Shown: in pieces, positions 1 to 10,950 of the stretch
How the letters are laid out: every line of letters begins with the position of its first letter
How positions within the stretch are numbered: the first letter of the stretch is position 1
Origin: Cannabis sativa
Taxonomy: Eukaryota; Streptophyta; Magnoliopsida; Rosales; Cannabaceae
DNA length: 64,000 nt
Assembly (NCBI RefSeq): GCF_029168945.1
Contig: NC_083603.1
Location: 17,732,001-17,796,000, forward strand
Direction of reading: 5' to 3'
Notes under the pieces: generated by a model
What the model saw: only the letters and a program-made list of their open reading frames with translations
Database searches by the model: none
Told to the model about the DNA's origin: nothing
Program-made: the position numbers and the translations under genes

Positions 1-23
1 AATGAAAATTATGGTACCCAAAA

Positions 24-458
24 TGTAACGTCCCCGCTTCAAGCCTCCATTGGGTCCTTACACCCACGGACTAATGGCTCTTATACACGAGTACGCCACT
101 CTGGTTGCTTCCTGGATTGATGACTGACCCTACAGACCAACACGAGTGTTTCCAACGTGCTTTGTCCTCACTCGCACGCTTCCTGGGAAAACTTCCCAGG
201 AGGTCACCCATCCTGAAATTGCCCTAAGTCAAGCACGCTTAACTGTGGAGTTCTTTCGTGATGGGCTACCGAAAAACAAGATGCACCTTGTTGATATAGG
301 TAGTACCAATCAATCCATTTAAGCGTTATTCAACTGTGTAGTCCCATACCTACACAATCTTAGAATAATCATCCCACTTGATCTTCCCCAGGCGGTGTGA
401 GATTGTACAACTTACCCGGTATTTCTCCTTACGGATCACGGGACTACTGACTGTCACA
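24..458 (-). repeat. Cassandra 3' LTR
   Basis: 435-bp LTR, nearly identical to the copy 510 bp to the right; only a few substitutions are visible (for example at about 106, 157 and 198). This similarity implies a fairly recent insertion. It contains a 5S-like segment at about 187-307. Confidence 0.9.
187..307 (-). other. 5S rRNA-like domain in the Cassandra 3' LTR
   Basis: Read on the minus strand, this segment contains AGTTAAGCGTGCTT (box A region) and GGATGGGTGACCTCCTGGGA (box C region) in the order and spacing of plant 5S rRNA, preceded by GAACTCC. The 5' third is diverged from genuine 5S. It is the internal pol III promoter-bearing domain known from Cassandra LTRs, not a functional ribosomal 5S gene. 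Confidence 0.85.
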
Positions 459-518
459 ATCACCCCCCCCCCTTACGGGGTCCGACGTCCTCGTCGACCA
501 CACTTCCGGCTGGGTCAA

Positions 519-531
519 GGCTCTTATACCA
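519..531 (-). other. Cassandra primer-binding site
   Basis: The reverse complement reads TGGTATAAGAGCC, matching the sequence complementary to the 3' end of initiator tRNA-Met (TGGTATCAGAGCC) at 12 of 13 positions. It lies 2 bp inside the 5' LTR end, the normal position. Confidence 0.85.
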
Positions 532-533
532 TT

Positions 534-968
534 TGTAACGTCTCCGCTTCAAGCCTCCATTGGGTCCTTACACCCACGGACTAATGGCTCTTATACACGA
601 GTACGCCACTCTGGTTGCTTCCTGGATTGATGACTGACCCTACAGATCAACACGAGTGTTTCCAACGTGCTTTGTCCTCACTCGCATGCTTCCTGGGAAA
701 ACTTCCTAGGAGGTCACCCATCCTGAAATTGCCCTAAGTCAAGCACGCTTAACTGTGGAGTTCTTTCGTGATGGGCTACCGAAAAACAAGATGCACCTTG
801 TTGATATAGGTAGTACCAATCAATCCATTTAAGCGCTATTCAACTGTGTAGTCCCATACCTACACAATCTTAGAATAATCATCCCACTTGATCTTCCCCA
901 GGCGGTGTGAGATTGTACAGCTTACCCGGTATTTCCCCTTACGGATCACGGGACTACTGACTGTCACA
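534..968 (-). repeat. Cassandra 5' LTR
   Basis: 435-bp LTR, TG...CA ended, adjoining the primer-binding site. It carries the second 5S-like segment at about 697-817. Confidence 0.9.
697..817 (-). other. 5S rRNA-like domain in the Cassandra 5' LTR
   Basis: Same layout as the copy in the other LTR, 510 bp away: 5S box A and box C-like motifs on the minus strand. In the 5' LTR this is where a pol III-like start for the TRIM transcript would lie. Confidence 0.83.
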
Positions 969-973
969 CAAAA

Positions 974-1635
974 ATAACCTCAAATGGGTGCACAAAATTT
1001 CAATTGGGCTTACCGGTGTAATGGCCACACCAGAACAAACGTGCACCAGTTTCCCCTAAACAGGCGACCGTTTGAGCCGAAAAATTGCAACTCAAGAAAC
1101 TCGAGTTCTAAACTTCCCCACCTACTCAAAACACAACCAAACATAACAACACAAGACAATTAGACATTCTAAGCATATTTATCAACTCAAAACACAAAAA
1201 TACACAAATGAATTAAAATTCACCACGTGATAGTTTGAGCTTTGAACTCAAAAGCTTAAATCTCACTCTCCAACGAATTCGACATCTCTATAACAACAAA
1301 CTAAACATGATTTTGGCTCAAAAACCACGAAAGAATAATGCCTAATCCATCAATTTCTAACTATAACTGAATCGCTCAAATACCATAGAAATCTAGCTTA
1401 AATCAACAAAAATCAAAGGAAAACACTATAACAACTTACCTCAACCTTCGAACCATCCTAAGCTTGAGTTATTGGTAAGCAATTGAGAGAAATTTGGTAA
1501 GAGTTTAGTGTTTCTTTCCATGTTTAGGCTTGGATTGAAAGAGAAACAGAAGGAGAAATATGAATTTATGTGACTTCTTTTTGTCTTAGTGCTTTGTTTC
1601 TACAGAATTCATTCTTATTCTATCTATTACTTTGT
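974..1635. other. Unassigned host sequence around the Cassandra insertion
   Basis: About 660 bp of A-rich, low-complexity sequence with no ORF of note. The style (C-rich A-tracts and a block with GAGAGAAA and AGAAGGAG) recalls the noncoding part of an old LTR element, but I see no paired repeat and assign no family. Confidence 0.3.
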
Positions 1636-1636
1636 A

Positions 1637-1694
<58 letters not shown>
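1637..1694. repeat. (TAA)n microsatellite
   Basis: About 19 uninterrupted copies of a TAA/AAT triplet, ending in AT-rich flank. Confidence 0.97.
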
Positions 1695-1697
<3 letters not shown>

Positions 1698-1884
1698 TTA
1701 AAAATAATCTATTAACTTAAAACTCAATTAATTAATATCCTGGTAAATTATTATTTACCGTTCAACACACCATCACACTAAAATAGATTCTATAAAGTTA
1801 AATTGGTTATTAATAAATAACCTATTTATGTTGGGTGTTATTTTAACAGGATTTAAAGTTACTTACATGTATGTTTGATTATAT

Positions 1885-2560
1885 AATTATAATCTAACAT
1901 CCTAAATATAAATTTCCAAAAACAATAAAATAAACACATAAAAGTTTGTAAAAAACCTTACATTGGTTGCAACGGAATTATAAGACCCCTTACGTTCATG
2001 CATAACCCTTGATCCTTCCTGTTCTAGAGTATAGTTAAGATCTAAACCTGGATACTCCTTTAGTTAACAATTCGAATTGCACTATCTTCCTCACTATGCT
2101 AGGTATTAGTTTAATATGTGTGGGCATATTCTCAATACCATGGACCACAAAATTTAGAGAGATAAAACAAAGAGAAATTCGAAAATAACCAATAGAAAAT
2201 ATTAGGTTTTCTTTGATTCAATTTTGTCTGAAAAGAGAGTCTTAGGTCATCATCTGAATCAAATTCTTTAATGTTATATTCATAGGGATTCATTAGATTT
2301 AGAGTTAGAGCTAAACGGAGTAAGATGAAAGATCCAATGTCTTAAAAAAGACTACTCATGGTTGAACCCCTATATGGCCCATGAGTTAGATTTTTGTCAT
2401 TATTTTGCTTCCTTAATGAAGCCAACTTATATTTCTTCAATAATGCCATTTTTCTGGTCTAGTTATTTATATACTAATCTATTTAATAATTATAATTAAT
2501 TATCAAATAAAATTATTGTAGTCTGATTTATAAAAAAAAAAAAAATTATATACACTTATG
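1885..2560 (-). repeat. Old, diverged LTR of the main copia family
   Basis: Blocks here align in order with the LTR at 5112: taacatcctaaatat, an aataaacacata segment, accttacattggttgcaacgg, a diverged copy of the Cttccgttcag...aacccttg stretch, atctaaacctgga, and tgtgtgggca. They carry many substitutions and indels and lack clear TG/CA ends. It is in the same orientation as the 5112-15175 element and is much older. No partner LTR or internal region was recognised. Confidence 0.7.
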
Positions 2561-3015
2561 TGTAGTCTGAAACCTTAATAATTTTCTCAAATATTATTAA
2601 AAATATTTGTTACTGTCATTTTTACACTCAAACACTTTATTTTATTTGTTACTAAAATACCAAATCAAATTTTTGAAACTAGGTTAGAATTAAATTAATT
2701 TTGGTTAGATAAGTTTATCTTAAACTTTAGGCAATTTTTATGGGTTTGACTTCATTCTTCACAATCTTTAAACTACAATAAGGATTTGTGCGCGTGCTTG
2801 CAAGTTGATAAATGTAAAACTTACTATTTTTGATACCAATAAGTTTTTTACGCCATTACCAGAAAACTACAAGAAGAAGAAACTATTTTAATCCAAATTA
2901 GTACAATTTTTCTACTAATTATATATTATAATAATTACTAATAGTTTTTATATTATACATATTATATAGCAATGTTTCTTAATTGTAAATTAACTTTTTT
3001 TCTATATATATACAA

Positions 3016-3066
<51 letters not shown>

Positions 3067-3560
3067 AATTTACAATAACTTAAAAAAAAATTAGAATATA
3101 TTATCATTATTATTATAAAGTTATTATTATTTATAATTATTATATCTAATAAACTTTACAGATTATTAATTATGATTAATGTTGATATATATACTTCTGT
3201 TAAATATTTAAATACTCGGTTTTAATATTTTTGCACCTATAATATGGTAGACACCGCCTCCTAATTTTTTATTTATTTATTTATAATTTTCTCTTTATTT
3301 TTAGATATATATTAATATTAGAATTTATATTTTTGTCAAATATATACATATTATTTATTAAATTATTTATTTTTGCTCTATTTTAAACAGGCTTTATTTA
3401 CGCACTTATATGGTAGACACCGCCTTCTTATTTTTCTGTTATTTTAATTTTTGCAATACTCGATGTTTGATTCACTGAGAACGAAATTCTAAAAATTATT
3501 TGGTCAAGAGCAAATTATCGCGGGTCAAAATTAAAAGTGAAAATTCTAATATCATGGAAC
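2561..3560. other. AT-rich intergenic DNA with (TTA)n microsatellite
   Basis: No gene or known element seen. A (TTA/TAT)n tract of about 16 copies lies at 3017-3065. Two copies of a short phrase, atggtagacaccgcct, occur at 3243 and 3410, about 167 bp apart, suggesting a small local duplication. Confidence 0.6.
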
Positions 3561-3569
3561 CAAATCAAG

Positions 3570-4960
3570 TGAATGTGTAAGAAAAAATTCTCATTGATCA
3601 TTTTGCTCCCGTTTATGCTAATCCATAATTATGCATTAATATTTTTCTTGAAACAAATTCTACACATTTTGACATTTTGTCAACCTGGGCTGTTTCCAAT
3701 CAAATTTTTGAAAAACTGTTATGGGACTTTTTTTGTCATCAGAAATAATGAAGATGCAAGTGATCTAAGGGAGAAAATGAGATTTCAAGTGAGCCAGAAC
3801 AGGGCCCCAAGGCCCAAGTTGAGATGGCATTGGGCCCTGCGCCCTGGTTAACATGCAACTTGGTTTGCATGTTTTGGCTCCTCAAACACAAATCCTACTC
3901 TGGAAAGTTTTCTTAACATGGTAAAAAAAAAGGTAAGAGACCTCATTCATAATCTCAAATGTCATAGAAGTATCAAAATGAGCCCCGAGAAATACTCAAC
4001 GCCAAGGTTGACATCTTAACCTGATGCACTGGGTTTCGCTTATTGGAATCTGATTTTATTTCGAGCAGTAAACTAATTTTTCATTGTAAACTAGAGCTAA
4101 AACTTATGATAGGTCAAATTCAAACTTTAACATTTCACCCTTTCAACAAGGTGGAATATATCAAAAAAATTGGGGAGTTTCGAGTCTTCCTAATTTCAGA
4201 AAAAAGCGACATCTCTGAGAACTGGTGAACAACTTTACCAGAACACAGAATCTGACTAAGTGGTGTCAACACATCACTTGGGCATAAAAAAATACAAGTC
4301 TTGGATGTTTTTTCACTCACCCCGTGTCTAGGTTTACATCAAGATCTCAACCTCGTCGTAGGGTGCTGAAAAACCTTTAGTAAAAAACCATAACTCCCTC
4401 AATATTAATTTGATTGACATGCTTCTACTTTCATTTAGAGGCTATTTTAAAGATCTAGAAAGTCATGTCTCACACTTGTGTTGTAATTCTTAATATTTCA
4501 AGTCCAAAATTCTTCTTCAACATAGTTGCAATTTTTTCAGTACGCACGAGATTCAAACTCCGAAAATTGACAGTTTTTACCATGAGTCAATTTTCCCCAT
4601 TGGATCATCATTAATGGCTACGATCATCCTAAAGTGATATTTTTTCATAATTTTGTAATTTTTTATTAATATTTATATGGACTTCCTTCCATATAAAAGG
4701 AGACCTCATCTAGTTTATTTTTTACATTCCTCTAAGAATCTCTCTCTACTTTCTCTCTCTAGAAATGTAAGCCTTACACTTCACCATTTCTCGTAATTCT
4801 TGTGAAAAATAAAAATTCAAAGTAGACGTAGCTCTATCATTATCGCGTCACGGGGAGTGAACTTCTATAAATTTGATGTCTCTCTTATTTATACTTAACT
4901 ATCATTACATTCTCACCAATCTAGCGAGTAGGTGTAGCCAGATTTCTATGTCTAGATTTA
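3570..4960 (+). repeat. LTR-like region with TATA box
   Basis: A sequence without coding capacity ends in a promoter-like block: TATAAAA at 4692-4698, a CT-rich leader (about 4735-4762), then a downstream segment of the sort seen in LTR R/U5 regions (about 4815-4875). This looks like an LTR fragment of a plant LTR retrotransposon, but no second copy or primer-binding site is visible, so the family and exact ends are uncertain. Confidence 0.35.
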
Positions 4961-5111
4961 TGCATCAATATTTGGTGATCAAGAAGAGTTAATGCAAGAA
5001 AAGAAAAAAAAAATAAGAACACAATGAGTTTTACTTGGTTTAGATCTCAGTCAATGTGATTGGTGCTACTCAAAGAAATTCATTATGTGGAAATGTGGTA
5101 CACACTCTGAT
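4950..5111 (-). repeat. Left part of an older copia LTR, split by the 5112-15175 element
   Basis: The insertion at 5112-15175 has 5-bp duplications of CTGAT on both sides (5107-5111 and 15176-15180), so the flanks were once contiguous. The right flank leads on the minus strand out of a copia polypurine tract near 15505-15530, so 15181-15500 plus 4950-5111 should be that older element's 3' LTR. The outer end is not certain. Confidence 0.45.
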
Positions 5112-6739
5112 TGTTGGAAATTATTTTACCAGGATCTTAGATCTACTCACAAGTATGTTGATTAACACCCTAAATATGAACTTTCTAAAACGATGAAATA
5201 AACACATATAAAGTTTAGGAAACCTTACATTGGGTGCAGCGGAATTAAATGACTCCTTCCGTTCAGATCTCTAACCCTTGTATCCTTTCTGTAGCAGAGT
5301 ATTATCAAGATCTGAACCTGGATCTCTTTCTCTGAATCTTTGATGCTGAAACTCCTTTGCTGATGATCTTTCTTCACGATCTTCCTCACTATGATTGAGG
5401 TATTGCTTGCTGTGTGTGGGCACTACTCTAATCACTAAGGTGTTTCGAAATTATCAAGGAAGAAGAGAGAGAGAGGGTGGCGGCCAAGGTAGAGAGAGAG
5501 GCTCAGGTTTTTCTGAATGAAAAGTGTAATTTTCCTGAAGCCTTCACTACCTATTTATAGCATTCCACTAGGGTTAGGTTTGAATTATTTGGCATTAAAA
5601 TAATGAAAATATCAGTTCAAATTGCCTACAAAAGTGGCCGGCCATGGCTTGTTGGGTTTGGGCCTGACTTTTTGCAATTTTACAGTTTTAAAACTTTTGT
5701 ATCTGATTTTCTCAAAAATGTCAATTTTCTAATTCAATCATTTAAATGTCAATTCTAATCATTTAATAACTATAAATAATTATTAAATAATATTGTCATT
5801 TATCATATTTATTAATTGAACCATACAAAGTATCATAATTAACAAATATGCCCCTAACAACTCTTTCTTTACAATTTCGCCCTTACTTAGTGAAAATTTC
5901 ACAAATAGACATAGTCTAATTTGAGAATTATAATTGATTAATCAAAACCAATTACATGAGTCTTACAAACAATATTATCTCAACTAGTGTGGGGACCATG
6001 GGTCTATATAACCGAGCTTCCAATAAGTAGATCAAGAATTTAGCACTAAAATTCACTAACTTATTAATTCTTCGTTGAATCCACGCATAGAACTTAGAAT
6101 TGCACTCTCAGTATATAGAATGCTCTATATGTTCCACCATATAGACGCATCATTAGTTATCCATTGTTATAATCCTAATGTGATCAATGATCCTCTATAT
6201 GAATGATCTACACTGTAAAGGGATTAGATTACCGTAACACCCTACTATGTATTTTATCCTTAAAACACTTGACCCCGTATAAATGATATTTCAGCTTATG
6301 TGAAATGAGTACTCCACCATTTATGTTCGTTTGGTCAAGCTCGAAGGAGATCATCCTTTGCTTACTATTCGCCAGATCATACTCCATGCATCCAACCTGA
6401 GCTTTACTTTAACCAATGTTCTGGAAAGAACATAGCATTTCTCCAAATGCAAGTAAACTCTTGTTGTAGATTATCATATCAGTAAAACCCTGTGTCTGAT
6501 AAATCTAGGAAACTTTATTCACATAGTCATGTTTACTTTCCAATGTGATGACAACACAATAAACAGGATCAAGTATGTGAAAAGGGTTTAAGATGAATTT
6601 ATAAATCAAATAGACAAGCAATTGATAAAGTGAACCAAAACATACACAAATGAATGAAAAATACTTCTGTTTCTTTATTGATGTTGAATAAAATAGATTA
6701 CATTGAAATGGAGTTTTATTTAGGGCATAAAACCCAACA
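5112..6739 (-). repeat. 3' LTR of copia AB, with internal deletion
   Basis: 1628 bp. Compared with the other LTR, a single stretch of about 261 bp is missing between the 'actattcgcc' block near 6372 and the 'catactccatgcatcc' block near 6379. Otherwise only scattered single-base differences are visible. Confidence 0.93.
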
Positions 6740-6752
6740 AACTCCCACTTGC
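6740..6752 (-). other. Polypurine tract of copia AB
   Basis: The minus strand reads GCAAGTGGGAGTT immediately before the 3' LTR, the normal copia position. The same GCAAGTGGGAGTTT precedes the 3' LTRs at 47123 and 57009. Confidence 0.85.
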
Positions 6753-6768
6753 ACTAATATAAAACTAA

Positions 6769-7146
6769 TTAGTACATATCAATTAATCCTAAATTCTGAC
6801 GGTGCTTTTCAAATGCTGTCACGGCCAAGACTTTGGTAAATGGATCAGCTAGGTTGTCCTCTGTGTCAACTTTCTCAACTAGTACATCCCCTCTTGCCAC
6901 ATATTCACTGATAATGTGATACTTCCTTTCAATGTGTTTGCTTCTCTTGTGGCTTCGAGGTTCTTTACTGTTTGCTATTGCTCCATTGTTATCACAAAGT
7001 AAGACCAGAGGCTTTTCCATTCTAGGAACGACACCTATACTGGTGAAGAACTTTCTTAGCCAGACAAGTTCTTTAGCAGCTTCGGCTGGAGCTATGTATT
7101 CAGCTTCCATAGTCGAGTCCGATATCGCGGTTTGTTTTGCACTTCT
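6769..7146 (-). pseudogene. copia RNase H domain, C-terminal part (AB)
   Basis: The segment encodes the end of a copia polyprotein, with STMEAEYIAPAEAAKELVWL and the HIERKYHIISEYV and NLADPFTK motifs of the plant copia RNase H tail, ending at a stop near 6769. The stop at 7147-7149 separates it in frame from the reverse-transcriptase block; a single-base change from Trp to TAG explains this. RNase H would degrade the RNA of RNA:DNA hybrids during reverse transcription in virus-like particles. Broken, so not expected to act. Confidence 0.9.
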
Positions 7147-7857
7147 CTAAACCACTGCTCCACCCCCAAGAGTAAATACCATCCCAGATGTAGATTTCCT
7201 GTCTTCAAGACTTGCCTGGAAATCTGAATCAGTGTAGCCTATGGGATTTAAAGCACTGCCCTTGTAGACTAACACAAGATTCCTTGTACTCTTCAAGTAT
7301 TTCAAAATATACTTAACTGCATTCCAATGTTCATGTCCTGGATTAGACTGATACCTGCTCACGATTCCAACTGCATAACAGATGTCAGGTCTAATGCATA
7401 ACATTGCATACATTAGACTTCCAACTGCAGAGGCATAGGGAATTTTCGCCATGTCCTCTATCTCTTGAGGATCAGTCGGAGACTGTTCCTTAGATAGACG
7501 AATACCATATCTAGAAGGCATGTTTGCCCCATTGGTGTTTTTCATGGAGAATCTCTCTAAGACTTTGTCTATGTAGGTTGTTTGAGAGAGAGCAAGAGAT
7601 TTGTTCTTCCGGTTTCTAATAATTTGAATACCAAGAACATAGGCTGCTTCACCCAAATCTTTCATATCGAATTGAGTGTTGAGCCATTCCTTGATGTGAG
7701 TCATTTTCTTGACATTGTTTCCAATAATCAAAATGTCATCAACATAAAGGACCAGGAATACTACTATTTGGTCTTCCTTGAGTTGGTAAACACAAGGTTC
7801 ATCTTCATTCTGAAGAAAGCCGTAGGTCTTGATGATTTCATCAAACCTTTGTTCCAT
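7147..7857 (-). pseudogene. copia reverse transcriptase C-terminal half and RNase H start (AB)
   Basis: This block carries the reverse-transcriptase catalytic motif YVDDILIIGNN, the FDMKDLGEAAYVLGI segment, the SLMYAMLCIRPDICYAVGIV motif and the first RNase H aspartate in YTDSDFQ. It is joined to the upstream block by a frameshift near 7857-7865 and ends in an in-frame TAG at 7147. In a working copia element this is part of one polyprotein that copies the RNA genome into DNA in cytoplasmic particles. The motif content is intact, so the frameshift and the stop are the main damage here. Confidence 0.92.
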
Positions 7858-8867
7858 GAGCGAGAAGCTTGCTTAAGTCCATAGATAGACCTATTTAATT
7901 TGCAAACTTTCTTTTCCTGCCCAGGAAGAACATAACCTTCTGGTTGCTCCATATAGATGGTTTCTTCAAGTACCCCATTAAGGAAGGCAGTCTTGACATC
8001 CATTTGGCAGATTTCATAATCGAAAGCAGCAGCTATGGAGAGAAGAATTCGGATGGATTTGAGCATGGCAACAGGACTAAAAGTTTTCTCATAGTCCACG
8101 TCTTCTCTTTGGGTATAACCCTTGGCTACAAGTCTAGCTTTAAAAGTTTCGACTTCGCCTCCAGCTCCTCTTTTCTTCTTGTAAACCCACTTGCATCCTA
8201 TCGGATGATAGTCGTCAGGTGCGTCTACATACTCCCAGACTTTGTTCTTTTTCATGGAATCCATTTCTGAATCCATGCCGGCCGACCATCGTTTCCGTTG
8301 CGGACTAGCCATTACCTGTTTATAGGTTAATAGATCGTCTTCAATACCGTCACCTACGACCATATTGATTTCACCATCCAAGCCACAACGAGCTGGTTTT
8401 GTTGAAACCCTCCCACTACGACGAGGTGCGGTGATCTTCTGAACAGAAACTTTAGTAGTAGATTTCTCAGTTGGTTCAATTGAGGGAGTGGGATTGTCTT
8501 CTTCACGAGTGGAAGAGGACGGAACATTGGAAGGACTTATATCTGATAGCAATTCCTCTAGAACAACTTTACTTTTTGGTTTGTAGTCTTTAATATAGTT
8601 CTCTTCAAGGAAAGTAGCATTTGTAGAAACAAACACTTTGTTATCCTTGTGACTATAAAATAGTCCACCCCTAGTTTCTTTAGAAATTCCGACAAACATG
8701 CATACTTCTGTACGAGATTCAAGTTTGCCTTCTTTCTTTCTTAAGACATGAGCAGGGCACCCCCAAATTCTGTAGTGGTGTAAACTAGGTGTACGACCAT
8801 TCCAAAGTTCGACGGGTGTCTTAGGGACTGCTTTAGATGGAACAACATTTAAAATGTCATTTGCCAT
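7858..8867 (-). pseudogene. copia integrase C-terminal region and reverse transcriptase N-terminal half (AB)
   Basis: The frame begins in the integrase core (NDILNVVPSKAVPKTPVELW), runs through the GCPAHVLRKKEGKLESR region and a charged linker ending RRSGRVSTKP, then enters reverse transcriptase: NKVWEYVDAP, GCKWVYKKKRG, FKARLVAKGYTQ, DYEKTFSPVA, and the catalytic aspartate motif QMDVKTAFLNG. It is in frame with the broken integrase core to its right and shifted relative to the block on its left. Domain order (integrase before reverse transcriptase) is diagnostic for Ty1/copia rather than gypsy. Confidence 0.92.
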
Positions 8868-9312
8868 TTGAATAGCATATCCTCAGAAGGACGTAGACAG
8901 AGTTGAATAACTCAGCATAGACCTAACCATTTCCAAAAGAGTGCGATTTTTTCTTTCTGCAACTCCATTTTGTTGTGGAGTGCTTGGGGCAGTGTATTAG
9001 GATTCAATTCCAAGTTCAATTAAATGATCTTTGCACTGCATATCCATATATTCTCCACCCCTATCAGTTCGCAAGATCTTTAATGATTTACCTAATTGGT
9101 TTTGGGCCAAAGCATGAAACTCCTGAAACTTTTCAAACGTTTCAGATCTCTTTTGCATTAGGTAAAGAAAACTATATCTAGAGAAATCGTCAATGAAAGT
9201 GACAAAATACTCATAACCACCTCAGGCTTTGACATTCAAAGGTCCGCAGACATCGGAATGCACTAACCCTAGAGGGATTTTGGCACGCTCTCCCTTTGCA
9301 GAGAAAGAACGT
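8868..9312 (-). pseudogene. copia integrase catalytic core, three in-frame stops (AB)
   Basis: Minus-strand translation gives the retroviral-type DDE core with all three acidic residues: the D of HSDVCGP, the D of ILRTDRGGEY, and the E of QQNGVAERKNRT. Three stop codons interrupt one otherwise continuous frame: after LNVKA, after LIELGIES, and after LSTSF. A frameshift in an A-run near 9316-9322 separates it from the GAG-pre-integrase block. Integrase would join the cDNA ends to target DNA and make the 5-bp duplications seen around these elements. Confidence 0.88.
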
Positions 9313-9710
9313 TTAGTCATTTTTTCCTTCTAGGCAGGACTCGCATACTGGCAGTTCACCTAAGACGACATTTTTCAATGGACCGCCTTTGGTTAGCCTA
9401 TTGAGTCTATCAAAGCCTATATGACCTAAACGTAAATGCCATAGATAAGTTTGATCATCATTATCAATCTCTTTTCTTTTGAGGTTTCTAGGTTTAGCTA
9501 CATTGAAAAGTTCACTATTAAGTGAGATTTGAGTATTCGGTCTTAAAATATAAAGCCCTTGTTCCATTGTAGCAACATATATTTGAAATCCATTACGAGA
9601 AATTGTACAATTTGTACTCGAAAAATTCAATATATAAGATTGTGTTTGCAAACATGAGACACTAATCAAGTTTCTACTAAAGTTTGGAATAAATAAAACA
9701 TTTTCTAAAA
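9313..9710 (-). pseudogene. copia GAG-pre-integrase zinc-binding region (AB)
   Basis: Encodes LISVSCLQTQ, then the typical LWHLRLGHIGFDRLNRL block with the integrase zinc-finger histidines, and CESCLEGK supplying the two cysteines. This is the N-terminal HHCC domain of copia integrase. Upstream the frame continues towards 9730 but is shifted relative to the protease block, so a frameshift lies at about 9725-9735. Downstream the extra base in the A-run ends the frame at 9313. Confidence 0.9.
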
Positions 9711-10481
9711 TTAAAAACTTTGTTGAAACTTGATGCGGGCTTTTCCTCTAGCTTTGACCGATACTAATTCGCCATTGCCAACTTTAAGCTTTAACTCTCC
9801 TGGAAGCAGATTTTCCCAAGTTTCAAGCAACTGCAGTGAAGAACATACATGGTTAGTAGACCCAGAATCAACAATCCAGACGGATTTGTCGTTCTCTAAA
9901 ACACATGATTCAAAGACAAAAGCATTACCTTCGTTTGAAATGTTTAGAAGCCTGGGACATCGTTCTTCATGATGTCCCTTTTCATTACAATTCGAACATA
10001 GAAGATTATGTCTGATAATTGTACTTGAAGAAGCAGCTTTGCTAGTTCCTTCATTCCTAGTCCTTTTCCTCTCATTATGAATTGCAAACCCAGGGGGACC
10101 TATTGCAATCAAATTCCGTTCATGGGCTCGTAATTCTGCTTCGAGCTTGTCCATGTCGGAGGAGTTGGAATTGTTGATCATGTAAGAGATAACAAATTCA
10201 TTATACTCCGGAGGAAGACTATTAAGGATGAGTTGGACCCATTGTTCTCTTGATAAATCAATTCCTAGTAGATTTGCCTTTTGGAACTTCAGATTCATCA
10301 TCAACAGGTGCGAATTTATGCAACTACCAGGATGTATTTTCACATTATAGAGTTCTTTTGCTAAGATATTAACTAGGAGAGGATTGGGGTGAGGGTTATT
10401 CATATTGACACTACAACACATCAATAAAACAGAAGTAAGGTTTTGGCTCATAAATTCATACACAAGTTCAAAAAATAACAA
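9711..10481 (-). pseudogene. copia gag (N-terminally truncated) and protease (AB)
   Basis: The frame contains the C-terminal half of a copia gag capsid region (REQWVQLILNSLPPEYNEFV), a CCHC zinc knuckle (CSNCNEKGHHEERC), and the aspartic protease active site WIVDSGSTNHVC. The usual gag start region, with the membrane-proximal 'LxGxNFxxW' type segment, is not seen; upstream of about residue 28 the sequence turns into leader-like DNA, so roughly the first 100 residues of gag appear to be missing. Gag would form the particle, and the protease would cut the polyprotein. Confidence 0.88.
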
Positions 10482-10950
10482 ATAATCACATATGTTATAG
10501 AAATACTAAATCTAACATAGTTTATTTTCCAAGATTTTTCAACAAACTGATACAGTGTCCCGTTTAGGCGAGAGTCAAAGCATCATCCATTGAATAGAGT
10601 TGTCAGCTCATCTAAAATGATAACCATTCTAGCAACCTTTTATTCGATCAAGATTGGAATTCAGCGTTGTCCCGTTTAGGCGAGAGTCAAGGCAATTCTA
10701 TCTTATGAGCTTCCACCATTGTTTCATAATTTGCAAGTCAAGTATGGTCGCCACCATTAGGGTGATCTATACCATACAAAACACTTACAAACTACTTATC
10801 TTTCGAGATTAAACGGTGCGAAATTGCTAATGAACGTTCCTCCATTAGGGAGGATTACTCACTAAAACAAACGCGATGTAAAACCCACAATGGAGATCGA
10901 ATGTCTCTTGATTAAAAGCTCATTATTTAAAAATATGTATTTTGTATAAT
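10482..10950 (-). other. Conserved noncoding hairpin module upstream of gag (AB)
   Basis: This noncoding block recurs in the related elements at 32862, 43930 and 50330. On the minus strand it holds CCTCC-CTAAT-GGAGG (10839-10853) and CACC-CTAAT-GGTG (10752-10764), two small hairpins with different stems but the same loop, and two direct copies of the phrase TTGACTCTCGCCTAAACGGG (in 10556-10580 and 10667-10691, one base differing just outside the phrase). It sits where an RNA leader signal for packaging or translation could act. Function is inferred only. Confidence 0.75.

Larger units (their letters stand above)
24..968 (-). mobile_element. Cassandra-type TRIM retrotransposon, complete
   Basis: Two 435-bp direct repeats (24-458 and 534-968) flank a 75-bp internal segment. 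Each repeat runs TG...CA. The flanks 19-23 and 969-973 are both CAAAA, a perfect 5-bp target-site duplication. Next to the right repeat, 519-531 is the reverse complement of TGGTATAAGAGCC, a primer-binding site for initiator tRNA-Met with one change, so the element reads on the minus strand and 534-968 is its 5' LTR. A G-rich tract (reverse complement of about 459-475) beside the left repeat is the polypurine tract. There is no coding capacity. 5S rRNA-like sequence in the LTRs is the hallmark of Cassandra. Confidence 0.93.

Noticed and set aside
187..307. Genuine 5S rRNA gene.
   Set aside because: Homology is limited to the promoter half, it lies within paired LTRs, and there is no tandem 5S array; it is the Cassandra 5S domain.
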